DNA of 64,000 nucleotides from JAABRU01 sp041390465 (GCA_041390465.1 JAWKPW010000002.1:1-64000); one strand, 5' to 3'. Shown: positions 7,812 through 16,844, counted from the stretch's first letter. Notes: generated from the sequence alone by a model not told the origin. Translations and numbers: made by a program.

Positions 7812-8738
7812 TTATTTCATACCAGATGTTATTTGTAACGCATGAATAGCTTCCTCCAAACCTGTCTTTCCATCGCCGTTAATCTCACAGATTGGTTTGC
7901 CGGTAGCTGAAAAAAACATTTTATCGCTTGATGTCTCCAGCTCATTGTTTGATATTATCAAAGTTACATCATAAAATCCTTTTTTCAAATTTGATAATGT
8001 CGGATTGATCCCTTCAGCAGTCATATTGTACTCTGTATCTTCCCGGTGTTGGATTTGCCATTGATATGACATTATTTGTTCTAGCGGATATGAAGCACTG
8101 CCGTCCAATGTAATTTCATTATAAACGATCTGATCTGATCCTGCATTTGCGATAAGCGGTACTGCTTCATCTGAACTTATTGCTCCTACCGCATCAATAT
8201 CTGCACCCTCAAAAGGTGAGCCGCTCTGATGAGGCAATAAATCGGTCAGTTTGACAAAACTGTATTTCTCTCCTATTATCACACCTGAGTCAACAAATGC
8301 ATCAATATCAATGCCGGATGTAGCACCACTAGTCTGTCCTACATTGATCCAGTCGGAACCGTTTGTACTTATAGCAACAGAAGTAGGCTCAATCATAGCG
8401 CCTATCTCAAAAATCCATAAGTCATTCAAATTGTTTCCTGAGGTAGTAAGGGAATTGTCTGTAAACTGCAATATTAGTATTCCTTCATCACCCAAGGCAA
8501 CGTAGCCTTCTTCATCATGATAATCAGGTACACTAAGAGCTTTCGTTGGATCATTATGAGGATGTTTTACATTGGAAGTGGGCGTGTAGTTGATTGCAGC
8601 ATCAGCAAAAGAAATAGCACCACTTGGAAATTCAACGCCGCTATATTCTTCTGCTTGGGCATTTTTAACTGTAATAACAGCAAAGTTGACAGTTACAGCA
8701 ATAAACAAAAATGCAGTCCAAAATTTAATTCTTTCCAT
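7812..8738 (-). CDS. exported PKD-domain protein with dockerin-like C-terminus (cassette-borne)
   Basis: About 308 residues from the ATG at 8738 (MERIKFWTAFLFIAVTVNFA, then a cleavage site near NAQAEE), so secreted. The first ~200 mature residues (EYSGVEFPSGAISFADAAIN...) look like a beta-sandwich surface domain. A PKD-like segment follows (ANAGSDQIVYNEITLDGSAS, ending SYQWQI). The C-terminus ICEINGDGKTGLEEAIHALQ is a single EF-hand/dockerin-like calcium loop as found on surface proteins of Desulfobacterota. The region is more AT-rich than its neighbours, lies between direct repeats and is followed by an attC-like site, consistent with lateral acquisition. An ATG three codons upstream is an alternative start. 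Confidence 0.7.
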   Translation of the reverse strand: MERIKFWTAFLFIAVTVNFAVITVKNAQAEEYSGVEFPSGAISFADAAINYTPTSNVKHPHNDPTKALSVPDYHDEEGYVALGDEGILILQFTDNSLTTSGNNLNDLWIFEIGAMIEPTSVAISTNGSDWINVGQTSGATSGIDIDAFVDSGVIIGEKYSFVKLTDLLPHQSGSPFEGADIDAVGAISSDEAVPLIANAGSDQIVYNEITLDGSASYPLEQIMSYQWQIQHREDTEYNMTAEGINPTLSNLKKGFYDVTLIISNNELETSSDKMFFSATGKPICEINGDGKTGLEEAIHALQITSGMK

Positions 8739-9055
8739 TTCACCCATCCTCTCTATTTTTATTATAAAAATATAAACAGTTATTATCAGGTCATTTCGTC
8801 CTGATAACACCCCAAAACGCCGCTTATCAGGGAAAATCTGTCCTCATAAATTTTCCCCTTTTTGGAGTATATTTTATAAGTGCGTCTTATGTCAAGCGCA
8901 GAAAACAGAAAAATCACGGAGGAGATTTGTGATGAAGATGCGGCTTCCTCATCGTTCCATCCACTGGGAACGGCCATGCTGACATTTCAGAATCAAAACG
9001 GACAAACCCCGGACTGCTTTGAAGACAGCGTGCCGGACGGAAGCCCGGTGCTGCC

Positions 9056-9330
9056 CAATAACACAGATTTTGCAGAAAGCAAAACCCGCATAATCACATG
9101 TTGCTGCGGCTTTGTCAGCCCTGAATCTGTGAGTTGCAAAAAACCGGATTTTTCCAAAAAATCCGGTTGTTCCGTGAAGGTGAAATCCCAAAACCAAACT
9201 TGACAGATCTCTGCCAGATTTTGTAACTGAATTTGGCAAAAAAAGCTGTTCGAGCAGCAGGGTGTGCAAAATCGCTTCATCTGCGGGACAGATCGGATTT
9301 CTGACAGCAATTTTGCACACCCTGCAGGGC
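9056..9330. repeat. long direct repeat, copy 2 (275 bp)
   Basis: Second copy of the 7494-7725 block in the same orientation. It keeps the CCGGATTTTT palindrome (9138-9168) and the GCAGGGTGTGCAAAATCGC hairpin (9257-9275 with 9307-9325, one mismatch). A ~50-base stretch (CTCTGCCAGATTTTGTAACTGAATTTGG...) is inserted relative to copy 1. The remaining gap sequence from 8739 to 9055 holds the promoter side of the cassette-like gene and no recognisable ORF. Confidence 0.7.
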
Positions 9331-9358
9331 TTTTCATTCCTAACTGTTTTTTGTGATG

Positions 9359-10042
9359 TCAGGAATTCTGCACATTGAAAAAAGCCAGTATGGAACTTCC
9401 TGCGCTGACTTTGTCGCCAACGCGCACATGCAGAGTCACATCCGCAGGAAGATAAATATCCAGCCGTGATCCGAAACAGATGAGACCGAATTTCTGCCCT
9501 CTGACCACACTGTCCCCTTCCTGAATGCCGCAGATAATCCTCCGGGCAATCAGTCCCGCGATCTGCACAAAACAGATTTCCTTTCCGTTTTCGGTAAGAA
9601 GCACCACAGCATTATGCTCATTTTCCGCAGATGCCTTGTCCAGATTTGCGGAAAAGAATTTTCCCGGATGATAGCGCAGCTCCTTTACTGTACCGGAATA
9701 CGGAACCCGGTTCACATGCACATTGAAGACCGACATGAAAACACTGATTTTCAGGCAGGGACCTTCCATCCAGGGCGTTGTCTCAACACTGTCTGCAAAA
9801 ACCACTTTCCCGTCCGCAGGAGAAACAACAGCGCCTTCCTTATTGGGGATAAGCCGATCCGGATCCCTGAAAAATCCGCAGATGCAACCTGTTATCACAA
9901 GACATGAGAGGGCGGGCACAGTCAGTCCCAGGAGGGCAAAAACTGCTGTCACGAAAGCTGCGGCAAAGATAAAGGGATAGCCTGCTTTTGCTATGGGAAA
10001 TGCTGTCTGTGCAGGCGGATCAGGCCGGCAAAATCTTTCCAT
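9359..10042 (-). CDS. psd: phosphatidylserine decarboxylase (short PSD-A type)
   Basis: A 227-residue protein (ATG at 10042; a GTG four codons upstream is less likely because the AAAGAG box would touch it). Two membrane helices (about residues 17-55) precede FFRDPDR, then SPADGKVV, ISVFMSVFNVHVNRVPYSG and HNAVVLL, the family core. The C-terminal GLICFGSRLDIYLP carries the FGS motif at which self-cleavage forms the pyruvoyl serine. It makes phosphatidylethanolamine. No pssA neighbour is seen; in many relatives it is adjacent. Confidence 0.9.
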   Translation of the reverse strand: MERFCRPDPPAQTAFPIAKAGYPFIFAAAFVTAVFALLGLTVPALSCLVITGCICGFFRDPDRLIPNKEGAVVSPADGKVVFADSVETTPWMEGPCLKISVFMSVFNVHVNRVPYSGTVKELRYHPGKFFSANLDKASAENEHNAVVLLTENGKEICFVQIAGLIARRIICGIQEGDSVVRGQKFGLICFGSRLDIYLPADVTLHVRVGDKVSAGSSILAFFNVQNS

Positions 10043-10319
10043 GTGAAAATCCACTCTTTCTGTAAGGGTTGATGAAAAACTGAGGAGTCAGCACGGTTTT
10101 ATACCCAAAGCAAAGCCATATGTCAATAAAAACTCTGAACAAAACTGCCGTGTTTTCATATCCGCACGCGTCCGGCAAAGAGCGGATTTTCCGGCAGTGA
10201 CTTCAACAACCTCCATAATTCTGACGCAAAAGACACCATGTCTGGAAAGTCCGGCATGTAATGGCATTGCCCCGGTCAGGTGATTTCTGAAAATGAATGT
10301 CCCTGTTCACTCACATGAA

Positions 10320-10352
10320 AGATTTGACAACTTTCGGAAAGCTGTCAAATCT
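10320..10352. terminator. AGATTTGACAACTTTC palindrome downstream of the sugar dehydrogenase
   Basis: AGATTTGACAACTTTC-g-GAAAGCTGTCAAATCT is a near-perfect stem 26 bases beyond the stop of the minus-strand dehydrogenase gene. It is the second of three copies (6288-6320, 12639-12672), each just past a minus-strand stop codon, which supports a 3'-end function. No clear T run follows, so it may not be a classical intrinsic terminator. The rest of the 10043-10378 gap shows nothing else. Confidence 0.45.
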
Positions 10353-10378
10353 GGGGGATGTTTTTTCCGGAAATCGAC

Positions 10379-11689
10379 TTACAGACGCCAGTACTGAATA
10401 TTCAGTTTTTCCGCCTCTGCCGGACTGAACGCGCTTTTGATGTCAATCACCATGGAGGAGCCGGGGGAACAGAGCCGGGAAATGTTCAGCAGCCCCATTT
10501 CCTTGTATTTTCTGTGCATCACTGCCAGAATCACACCGTCAGCCCCGCTGATGCTTTCCATTTCCTGCAGTTCAATGCCGTAATAGCGCCAGGCTTCCTC
10601 CCGGTCTGCCATGGGATCGTGAACCAGGGGTTCCACGCCGTAATCCCGGAGTTCTGATATGATGTCCGTCACTTTGGTGTTTCTCAGGTCAGGCACGTCT
10701 TCCTTGAAGGTCAGACCCAGCACCGCAATCTTTGCTCCGCGCACCTGTTTGCCCAGACGGATGAGCATTTTCACTGTGCGTTCAGCCACATACTTGCCCA
10801 TGCCGTCATTGATGCGCCGTCCGGCCAGAATCATGTCCGGATGATACCCCAGAGACTCGGCCTTGAAGGTCAGATAATAAGGATCAACGCCAATGCAGTG
10901 ACCTCCCACCAGCCCGGGCCGGAACGGCATGAAATTCCATTTGGTTCCGGCCGCCTCCAGCACTTCTGTGGTGTCAATGCCGATTTTGTCAAAGATCATG
11001 GCCAGCTCATTCATCAGAGCAATATTCAGATCCCGCTGGGTATTCTCAATCACCTTTGCCGCCTCTGCCACTTTGATGGAGGAAGCCCGATGCAGACCTG
11101 CCTTCACGACTTTGCCATAAACATGGGTCAGCAGATCCAGCGCTGCCGGGCAGGAACCGGATACGATTTTCACAATCCTGTCCAGAGTGTGAATTTTGTC
11201 TCCCGGATTGATGCGCTCCGGAGAATAACCGGCCATGAAGTCCTTTCCGAATGTCAAACCCGACATTTTCTCCATGATGGGAATGCAGACTTCTTCGGTT
11301 GCGCCCGGATACACAGTGGATTCAAAAACAACACAGGTTCCGGGTTTCATATGTTTTCCCACAGTTTCCGATGAGCCTTCCAGAGGGCTGAGATCCGGAA
11401 TGCGATGGCTGTCAATGGGAGTGGGAACCGCCACAATAATCATGCCGCATTTGGCAAGTTCTTCCGGTCTGTCTGTAAAAAAAACCGGAGCTGCCCTCAG
11501 TTCCTCCTCTGTCACTTCCAGTGTCCGGTCATACCCGGCTTCCAGTTCCCGCACTCTTTCTGTTTTCAGATCATAACCGACCACGTCAAAATGGGCTGAA
11601 AGATGGACAGCCAGGGGAAGCCCCACATATCCCAGTCCGACAACAGCGAGCTTGTCTTCCCGTGCATCCAGTGACTGCGGTGTCACCAT
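10379..11689 (-). CDS. nucleotide-sugar dehydrogenase, TviB/WbpO-like
   Basis: A 436-residue UDP-sugar 6-dehydrogenase: NAD-binding AVVGLGYVGLPLAVHLS, then IIVAVPTPID, FESTVYPGATEEVC, AEAAKVIENTQRDLNIALMN, and GGHCIGVDPYYL with the catalytic cysteine. The close match of the middle motifs to TviB/WbpO suggests UDP-N-acetylglucosamine or -galactosamine oxidation to the uronate for a surface polysaccharide. The start at 11689 is supported by an AGGAGG box 7 bases upstream. No other polysaccharide gene is adjacent, so the pathway is completed elsewhere. Confidence 0.85.
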   Translation of the reverse strand: MVTPQSLDAREDKLAVVGLGYVGLPLAVHLSAHFDVVGYDLKTERVRELEAGYDRTLEVTEEELRAAPVFFTDRPEELAKCGMIIVAVPTPIDSHRIPDLSPLEGSSETVGKHMKPGTCVVFESTVYPGATEEVCIPIMEKMSGLTFGKDFMAGYSPERINPGDKIHTLDRIVKIVSGSCPAALDLLTHVYGKVVKAGLHRASSIKVAEAAKVIENTQRDLNIALMNELAMIFDKIGIDTTEVLEAAGTKWNFMPFRPGLVGGHCIGVDPYYLTFKAESLGYHPDMILAGRRINDGMGKYVAERTVKMLIRLGKQVRGAKIAVLGLTFKEDVPDLRNTKVTDIISELRDYGVEPLVHDPMADREEAWRYYGIELQEMESISGADGVILAVMHRKYKEMGLLNISRLCSPGSSMVIDIKSAFSPAEAEKLNIQYWRL

Positions 11690-12021
11690 AATCTGATCCT
11701 CCTGTGGGTGTCTGCAATACACAGGGCAGAACCCGGTAAGCAGTGAAGTTAAATCAATATGCGTATCAATTCCTGATATTCTGCCCTTTGGATTTCTGAT
11801 TTGCAGAAGGGAAGAGCAGGATTCAGTTGCTTGACAGCCATTTTCAAATGAATTTTAAGTCTTGAGTTGAAGCATAGCACATTTTTTTTGTGTTTTCAAT
11901 TCAGGAATGACACAAACCCGGAGAGTGGGGAAGCAGAACTTGCATTTTACGGAAAATGCTGGTATCCTGACAAACAAAATGCTGCGCAAGTCCGCTCAGA
12001 AATGCAGGAAAGAGGAGAAAA
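11690..12021. other. divergent intergenic region
   Basis: This 330-base stretch separates the minus-strand dehydrogenase from the plus-strand lipoprotein and should carry both promoters. It is AT-rich around 11840-11900 (ATTTTAAGTCTTGAGTTGAA and a T run near 11883). I see no coding sequence, repeat or RNA. Confidence 0.3.
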
Positions 12022-12504
12022 ATGAAAAAAATTTGTGGCATGGTGCTTTTGTGGCTGACAGTCTGGGGATGCGCAAATACGCCCCCGCCCGAACCCGCGG
12101 GGCCGGAAGACCTTTTTATCCGGCAGGTGTCTGAAATTCCCGGATTCTCCAAAGCCCAACTGTATGAGGGTGCAAAACTGTGGGTGGGAGGCAGTTTTTC
12201 TGACGATTTGGATGTAATCCGCTATTCTGACCGCTATGAGGGAATGATTGTGGGGCAGACCTATATTCCCTATGAGCGGCAGTCCAAATGGGGTTCAGAG
12301 TTCTTTGACTGCCGCTTTACGGTTGTCGTGGAGGTCAAAGACAATAAAATCCGCACCACATTCAAAGAGTTGTATCTTTTTCAGCGGGGAGGAATTCAGT
12401 CTCTCCTGAAATCAGATATGGAGATCATCCGGCCCATGCTGGAGAAAGCTGTGGAAGCTCTGGTCTCATCTTATAAAAAGGTCAGCACAGACAGCAACTG
12501 GTAA
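12022..12504 (+). CDS. DUF4468-like lipoprotein
   Basis: A 160-residue protein with a lipoprotein signal (MKKICGMVLLWLTVWGCANT; lipobox VWGC, Cys at residue 17) and a GAGGAG box upstream. The mature part (QVSEIPGFSKAQLYEGAKLW, then GMIVGQTYIPY, then FTVVVEVKDNKIRTTF) follows the DUF4468 TBP-like fold pattern of bacterial lipoproteins. Probably anchored to the inner leaflet of the outer membrane. No function is known for the family. Confidence 0.7.
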   Translation: MKKICGMVLLWLTVWGCANTPPPEPAGPEDLFIRQVSEIPGFSKAQLYEGAKLWVGGSFSDDLDVIRYSDRYEGMIVGQTYIPYERQSKWGSEFFDCRFTVVVEVKDNKIRTTFKELYLFQRGGIQSLLKSDMEIIRPMLEKAVEALVSSYKKVSTDSNW

Positions 12505-12638
12505 TGGGAAAAAAACGGAGCTGAGATGCAACCCCGCCGACTTTTGAAAGAAATGTTTTTTCATTCAGATTCCTGCATCTTGCGGCCAGAAAACTTGGGA
12601 AGCATTTCCAATGCTGAATCAAGAGTCAGATTCCGATA

Positions 12639-12672
12639 AGATTTGACAATTTTTTTAAAAATTGTCAAATCT
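12639..12672. terminator. AGATTTGACAATTTTTT palindrome touching the pqiA2 stop codon
   Basis: AGATTTGACAATTTTT-tt-AAAAATTGTCAAATCT is an almost perfect stem that overlaps the first base of the minus-strand stop codon of the downstream PqiA gene. AATCAAGAGTCAGA lies just outside on one side, as in the 6227-6347 element. Third copy of this family in 6.5 kb. Confidence 0.5.
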
Positions 12673-13337
12673 TAATTCGCATTTCCTGCCTTTGGCAGGG
12701 GCTTTGCAGTCAGATTTTTTTCATCCCAGATCAGCCTGGGATCAAAACTCATGGCCGCAAACATGGTGATAACCACCACAGCCCCGAAAAACACAGCTCC
12801 TGCTTCAGCCTGAACAGAGGCCAGAGAACCCAGATTGACCAGAGCCACCAGAATTGTCACCACATAAATATCCACCATGGACCATCTCCCCACAGCCTCG
12901 GTGATGCGGTACAGACGGGTCCGGTCTTCACGTCTTTTGATCCATCCCCCATGCACACTTGTCAGCAGATATATCAGAATCAGCAGTTTCAGCAGAGGCA
13001 CGAGTATGCTGGCCGTAAAGATCACAGCAGCAATGGGCCACATGCCGGTGCGGATGAAATAGATGACACTGCTTATGATGGTGTCAGACTGAGGCTGCCC
13101 CAAAGTTGTGACAGTGGTGATGGGCAGGACATTCGCGGGGATATAAAAAATGCAGGCCGCTGCCAGCAAAGCCCAAGTGCGGGAAAGACTGGCCGGTTTG
13201 CGGGAATGGAGAACCGCACCGCACCTGGGGCATGTCAGAGCCGCATTTTTTTTTCTGTCCGGCATACGGCAGAGCAGATGGCAGACGGTGCAACTGATCA
13301 GATTTGCATCTTTTGCTGTCAGACTTCCTGCATTCAT
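12672..13337 (-). CDS. pqiA: paraquat-inducible protein A, second half-size copy
   Basis: A 221-residue membrane protein starting MNAGSLTAKDANLISCTVCH at 13337, with a start/stop ATGA overlap to the upstream PqiA. It has two Cys pairs (CTVCHLLCRMP and LTCPRCGAVL), a rubredoxin-like N-terminal motif, followed by four membrane helices in the PqiA order (ALLAAACIFYIPANVLPI, PIAAVIFTASILVPLLKLLI and two more). In E. coli PqiA is one protein with two such halves that partner PqiB for lipid transport between membranes. Here the halves are separate genes and no pqiB is present in the window. Confidence 0.85.
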   Translation of the reverse strand: MNAGSLTAKDANLISCTVCHLLCRMPDRKKNAALTCPRCGAVLHSRKPASLSRTWALLAAACIFYIPANVLPITTVTTLGQPQSDTIISSVIYFIRTGMWPIAAVIFTASILVPLLKLLILIYLLTSVHGGWIKRREDRTRLYRITEAVGRWSMVDIYVVTILVALVNLGSLASVQAEAGAVFFGAVVVITMFAAMSFDPRLIWDEKNLTAKPLPKAGNAN

Positions 13338-13999
13338 AAGCGTTTTTCCCATTTTTCCCATACAATATGCGGATCCAGAGATGAGGAGGCCGCAGCCTGA
13401 ACAAAAATCAGCGTCAGAAAGGCAAAAATGGCAATGCCCGGCACAATCTGCGCCATTTTCGCAAGCTTGACCACAGAAACCAGAATGCCGAGCATGAACA
13501 CTTCCATCATGCCCCAGGGCTGCATTCCCTGCACCAGACGGAACACGGTCATCATTTTCCGCGCTTTTCTGCCGAATTTCAGGGGCACAAGCACATAAAG
13601 CATCCCGGCCATCTGCAGAAAGGGGACTGCAACTGTGGTGAAAAAAACCAGCAGAGCAAGACCTTCCAGCCCCTGGGCATACAATTCCGCAATCCCGGTA
13701 ATCAGATTGGTTTCCCTGACCTGGGATTCCATTTTGAAGGACAGAAAGGGAAAGGCATTGGCCAGCAGAAACAGCATCAGTCCGGCCAACGTCAGTGCCA
13801 GAGTTCTCTCCAGACTGTTTTCCCGTTTCCGGTACAAAACCGCGCCGCAGCGGCTGCATTTCAGTGTCACATTTCCGGACACTGCGGGCAGACGCTGCAG
13901 CAGATCGCATTCGTGACAGGCCATGACACGTGACAAGGCAGATGTTCCTTTCCTGTTATGTTCCATCCAGAGCCGTGCAAACACAGCAGCGGTTTTCAC
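13334..13999 (-). CDS. pqiA: paraquat-inducible protein A, first half-size copy
   Basis: About 221 residues if started at 13999; ATGs at 13966 and 13924 (MACHECDLLQRLPAV) are alternatives, the last best matching family N-termini. Cys motifs CHECDLLQ and LKCSRCGAVLYR precede four membrane helices (LALTLAGLMLFLLANAFPFL, LALLVFFTTVAVPFLQMAGM, then two more). It heads a two-gene unit with the overlapping second half. Together they reconstruct the double-domain PqiA, suggesting a heterodimer in the inner membrane. Confidence 0.85.
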   Translation of the reverse strand: MKTAAVFARLWMEHNRKGTSALSRVMACHECDLLQRLPAVSGNVTLKCSRCGAVLYRKRENSLERTLALTLAGLMLFLLANAFPFLSFKMESQVRETNLITGIAELYAQGLEGLALLVFFTTVAVPFLQMAGMLYVLVPLKFGRKARKMMTVFRLVQGMQPWGMMEVFMLGILVSVVKLAKMAQIVPGIAIFAFLTLIFVQAAASSSLDPHIVWEKWEKRL

Positions 14000-14046
14000 C
14001 GGTATCTTTCCGTGCAGTGCGCCCTGTCCGGAACAGTTTCAGTTTT

Positions 14047-14218
14047 ATACCCATTCTCCATTGAAACCGTGCCTGTCTGATTCCGGAGTGCCGGAATGAA
14101 GTGAGACGGAATTCCGGCCCGGTTTCCGGATCATTTCCGTGTCCCAGACTTTCAGTCCGGGACTCCCCTCCTCTGATCCGGGGGCAGGCACTGCACAAAT
14201 TCAATGGCGATTTGGTAT
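14047..14218. repeat. MITE-like element, copy 1 (172 bp)
   Basis: Starts ATACCCATTCTCCATTGAAA and ends TTCAATGGCGATTTGGTAT, an imperfect ~20-bp terminal inverted repeat. The interior (GCCTGTCTGATTCCGGAGTG, GACGGAATTCC, TCATTTC.GTGTCCC) is shared with copies at 16702-16844, 25672-25844 and, inverted, 54219-54363. It encodes nothing. The flanks show a possible TTAT/TATTA on the ends, consistent with a TA-type target. Confidence 0.75.
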
Positions 14219-15090
14219 TACAGTCTTTCAGTTGCATCTGATATGCTCATCCGTGCAGGAGGAGCTGTGTTCCAAAAATTTCCCCTGTTCCGGCTCTCAG
14301 TCTTTGTTCTCTGTCCCTCCTCCGCTTCTTTGTTCAGACTGTTTTGCTGCCAGAAGATATAATATACTGCGGCAATGCCGAACCACAGATTTTCACGATC
14401 AGATTCTGTATTTTGTACAAAGCTCCCCTGTGAAAGTCAAGGGGAAAAAATTGCTGGGATTTTTTCAGAATTTCAATTGCTTTGCTGAAAATTTTTTCGG
14501 AATGGGGAAGGGAATGGCACATATTGCGCAAAATCAGCAGTCTGTTGCTTCCCCTGTCAGTTCCGTCTGTCAGACTTTCCTCAAAATTCCGGAACTTGAC
14601 GTCATCAGAACTTTCTGCTATTCAAATATGAAATCTGAAAAAATTTTCTGCGAAAATTTCTGCGGTTCTGCCGCGAAGACAAAAAGTTTCTCAACGGTTT
14701 GATGCCCAGTTGTTTTTCAGATTCCACAGAAGAAGATGCCTGCGCCTGAAAAAAAGCGTCCCCTTGAACATTCAGGACAGAAAAATATCCTGTTTTTTCA
14801 ACAGCGAAACGTATGGAAAAGACAGTTGCGCACAGGCAGTGCTGTTATAATATTTAAACTTTACAAACAGATAAATATGTATTATGTATGATTTCCGGAA
14901 AAAATCAGATAATCTGTTCAGGCACACAGGGATTTCTGAAAAACGGCCCTGTCGGAAACAAAGCGGAGCCTGTTTCCGTTTTTTTCACAAACTGTATGCC
15001 ACACACGGGAAATCTGTGCTGTTTTTTGTTTTCAATATACCAATACACACCAATACACATGGATGAAAAAAATACAGGGAGGCAATCTGA
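14219..15090. other. gene-free region upstream of the M23 peptidase
   Basis: About 870 bases without a convincing gene. Open frames of 60-70 codons occur (for example 14884-15066) but have no ribosome binding site and no recognisable sequence. The stretch is AT-rich with short T and A runs; 14840-14890 (ATAATATTTAAACTTTACA...ATATGTATTATGT) could hold a promoter for the downstream gene. Confidence 0.35.
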
Positions 15091-16017
15091 ATGAATGACA
15101 GAATCACTTTTTTCATGATGAGTTCAGGCGGAGCCCGATTCAGACAGTTTTCACTCTCAAAGACTTTTATTTTATTCATTTTTTTTATGACTGTCCTGAG
15201 TTTTTCGGCGGTGGGCATCGGGACATATGATTATTGCCGGCTTCGGATGACAAAATTCAATAACACAGAACTGAGCCGGGAACTTTCCGGACAGCAGGAA
15301 ATCATTGCAGCCCAGAGGAAACAGATTCAGGAGTTTGCAGGGGAAATCAATTCCCTCAAATCCCAACTGATTGCCCTCAGCGAATTTGAAAGACAAATCC
15401 GGGTCATCGCCAATCTGGATCATCCGGAGGCACGTCGCGGTCTTTTTGGCATTGGAGGTTCCGCCCCGGAAGATTTGGATCCGAAATTTGATCTGAGAAA
15501 AAAGCACAATGCGCTGATCCGCGAGATGCACGAACAGACCGGACAGTTGGAGCAGGCAGGCGCTGTGCAGGAAAAAAATTTCGAGTCCCTCATGAAAGAA
15601 CTGGATGCCCAGAAAAATCTGCTGAAATGCACCCCTGCCATACAGCCGGCAGAAGGCGTTCTTACTTCCGTATTCGGGGAAAGGGAATCTCCTTTTACCG
15701 GAATGGCCGAATTTCACAGCGGGCTTGACATTGCAGCTCCGTCCGGAACCCCGGTGATTGCACCGGCTGACGGCAGGGTGACCTTTGCAGACACCAAAGG
15801 TTCTTTTGGGAAAATGATGGTCATCAGTCACGGATTCGGTCTTGTCACCCGCTATGCCCATCTGGATGACTTTGTGAAAAATGTGGGAGATACCGTGAAA
15901 AGAGGGGAGAAAATTGCTGTCATGGGCAATACCGGACGAAGCACAGGCCCGCATCTTCATTATGAAGTCCATCTCAACAGCATGCCGGTGGATCCCTCGG
16001 ATTATATTCTGAATTGA
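15091..16017 (+). CDS. M23-family murein endopeptidase with coiled coil
   Basis: A 308-residue inner-membrane-anchored protein: one N-terminal helix (FILFIFFMTVLSFSAVGIGT, about residues 26-45), a coiled-coil region to about residue 110 (QQEIIAAQRKQIQEFAGEIN), and a C-terminal LytM/M23 domain. The zinc ligands are visible in FHSGLDIAAPSG (H..D) and GPHLHYEVHLN (HxH). GKMMVISHGFGLVTRYAHLD is the family core. It cleaves peptidoglycan cross-links and acts in the periplasm; the layout resembles MepM/bactofilin-linked peptidases. A GGGAGG box precedes the ATG. Confidence 0.9.
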   Translation: MNDRITFFMMSSGGARFRQFSLSKTFILFIFFMTVLSFSAVGIGTYDYCRLRMTKFNNTELSRELSGQQEIIAAQRKQIQEFAGEINSLKSQLIALSEFERQIRVIANLDHPEARRGLFGIGGSAPEDLDPKFDLRKKHNALIREMHEQTGQLEQAGAVQEKNFESLMKELDAQKNLLKCTPAIQPAEGVLTSVFGERESPFTGMAEFHSGLDIAAPSGTPVIAPADGRVTFADTKGSFGKMMVISHGFGLVTRYAHLDDFVKNVGDTVKRGEKIAVMGNTGRSTGPHLHYEVHLNSMPVDPSDYILN

Positions 16018-16064
16018 AAAAATGCCTTCAGATGAAACCTTTTTTGCGGAAAGCGGATTCAAAA

Positions 16065-16490
16065 ATGAAAAATTTTTCTCAACTGTGGATCGTTGCTGCA
16101 TTCCTGCTGATTTTGGCAACCGGGCTGAGCGGATGCGGAGATTCCGGTGGAATGGATGACGGAGAGGACAGCGGCACACCTGTCATTGTTGCTCCCGAGC
16201 CTGTTCCGGCATTCTGTCACCGGATTTCGGAAGAGAACCGAGATGAACCTTTCCATGTTTACGGCACCACGGAAATAAGAATCCGGGTGTCAGGAGAAAA
16301 CTGTGAATACAGCTTTGAACTTCTTGCCTGGCCGGGTCTGACTGTCTGTGAATCCCTGCTCACCGGAACCGGAGAAACAGAGGAAAAACTGTATTACCAT
16401 CTGCCGGACGGCGATTATCTCATATCTGCTGACACGGAATGCACATGGCAGGCTCTGGTCTCAGATACTTCCGGATGTCCGGGCTTTTAA
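16065..16490 (+). CDS. small lipoprotein, unknown function
   Basis: From the ATG at 16065, MKNFSQLWIVAAFLLILATG followed by LSGCGDSG gives a clear lipobox (LSGC). The mature ~115 residues contain four further cysteines (CHRIS, NCEYSFEL, VCESLL, ECTW) and an acidic linker after the anchor (GGMDDGEDSGTP). Upstream in-frame starts at 16014 and 16032 would place extra charged residues before the signal. It directly follows the M23 peptidase on the same strand (47 bases), so it may act with it at the cell wall. Family not recognised. Confidence 0.6.
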   Translation: MKNFSQLWIVAAFLLILATGLSGCGDSGGMDDGEDSGTPVIVAPEPVPAFCHRISEENRDEPFHVYGTTEIRIRVSGENCEYSFELLAWPGLTVCESLLTGTGETEEKLYYHLPDGDYLISADTECTWQALVSDTSGCPGF

Positions 16491-16701
16491 TATGAGAGGT
16501 TCAGCGGAACAGAACGCCGTTCCGCTACTCCATATACCCGTCATCTTTTGGATTGTGGATTGACAAATAAAAATCAGACAGTTGCAAATAAGCAAATGAA
16601 AACTTGCGTTTTGCGGAAAAACCGGATTTCAGAACTGCCGCGTTATCCGTTCTGACTCTCCGGTTTCACATTTTTTTTGCAGGGCCGGGCACAAAGGGCT
16701 C

Positions 16702-16844
16702 ATACCAATTCACCATTGAAACCGTGCCTGTCTGATTCCGGAGTGCCGAAATGAGGTGAAACGGAATTCCTGACCGATTTTCGGGTCATTTCAGTGTCCC
16801 TGACCTGGGGCAGGCATTGCACAGATTCAATGGCTATTTGGGAT
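16702..16844. repeat. MITE-like element, copy 2 (143 bp)
   Basis: Begins ATACCAATTCACCATTGAAA and ends TTCAATGGCTATTTGGGAT; interior shares GCCTGTCTGATTCCGGAGTG and TCATTTCAGTGTCCCTGACC with the other copies, with an internal deletion relative to 14047-14218. The remainder of 16491-17349 has no gene; short frames there (for example 16979-17167) have no supporting features. Confidence 0.75.

Noticed and set aside
12672..13910. A single 412-residue frame spanning both PqiA halves.
   Set aside because: The first ~190 residues are another frame of the upstream PqiA; the real boundary is the ATGA overlap at 13334-13337.
14884..15066. A 60-residue open frame upstream of the M23 peptidase.
   Set aside because: No ribosome binding site, no domain, and it lies in an AT-rich gap; there is not enough support to call a gene.
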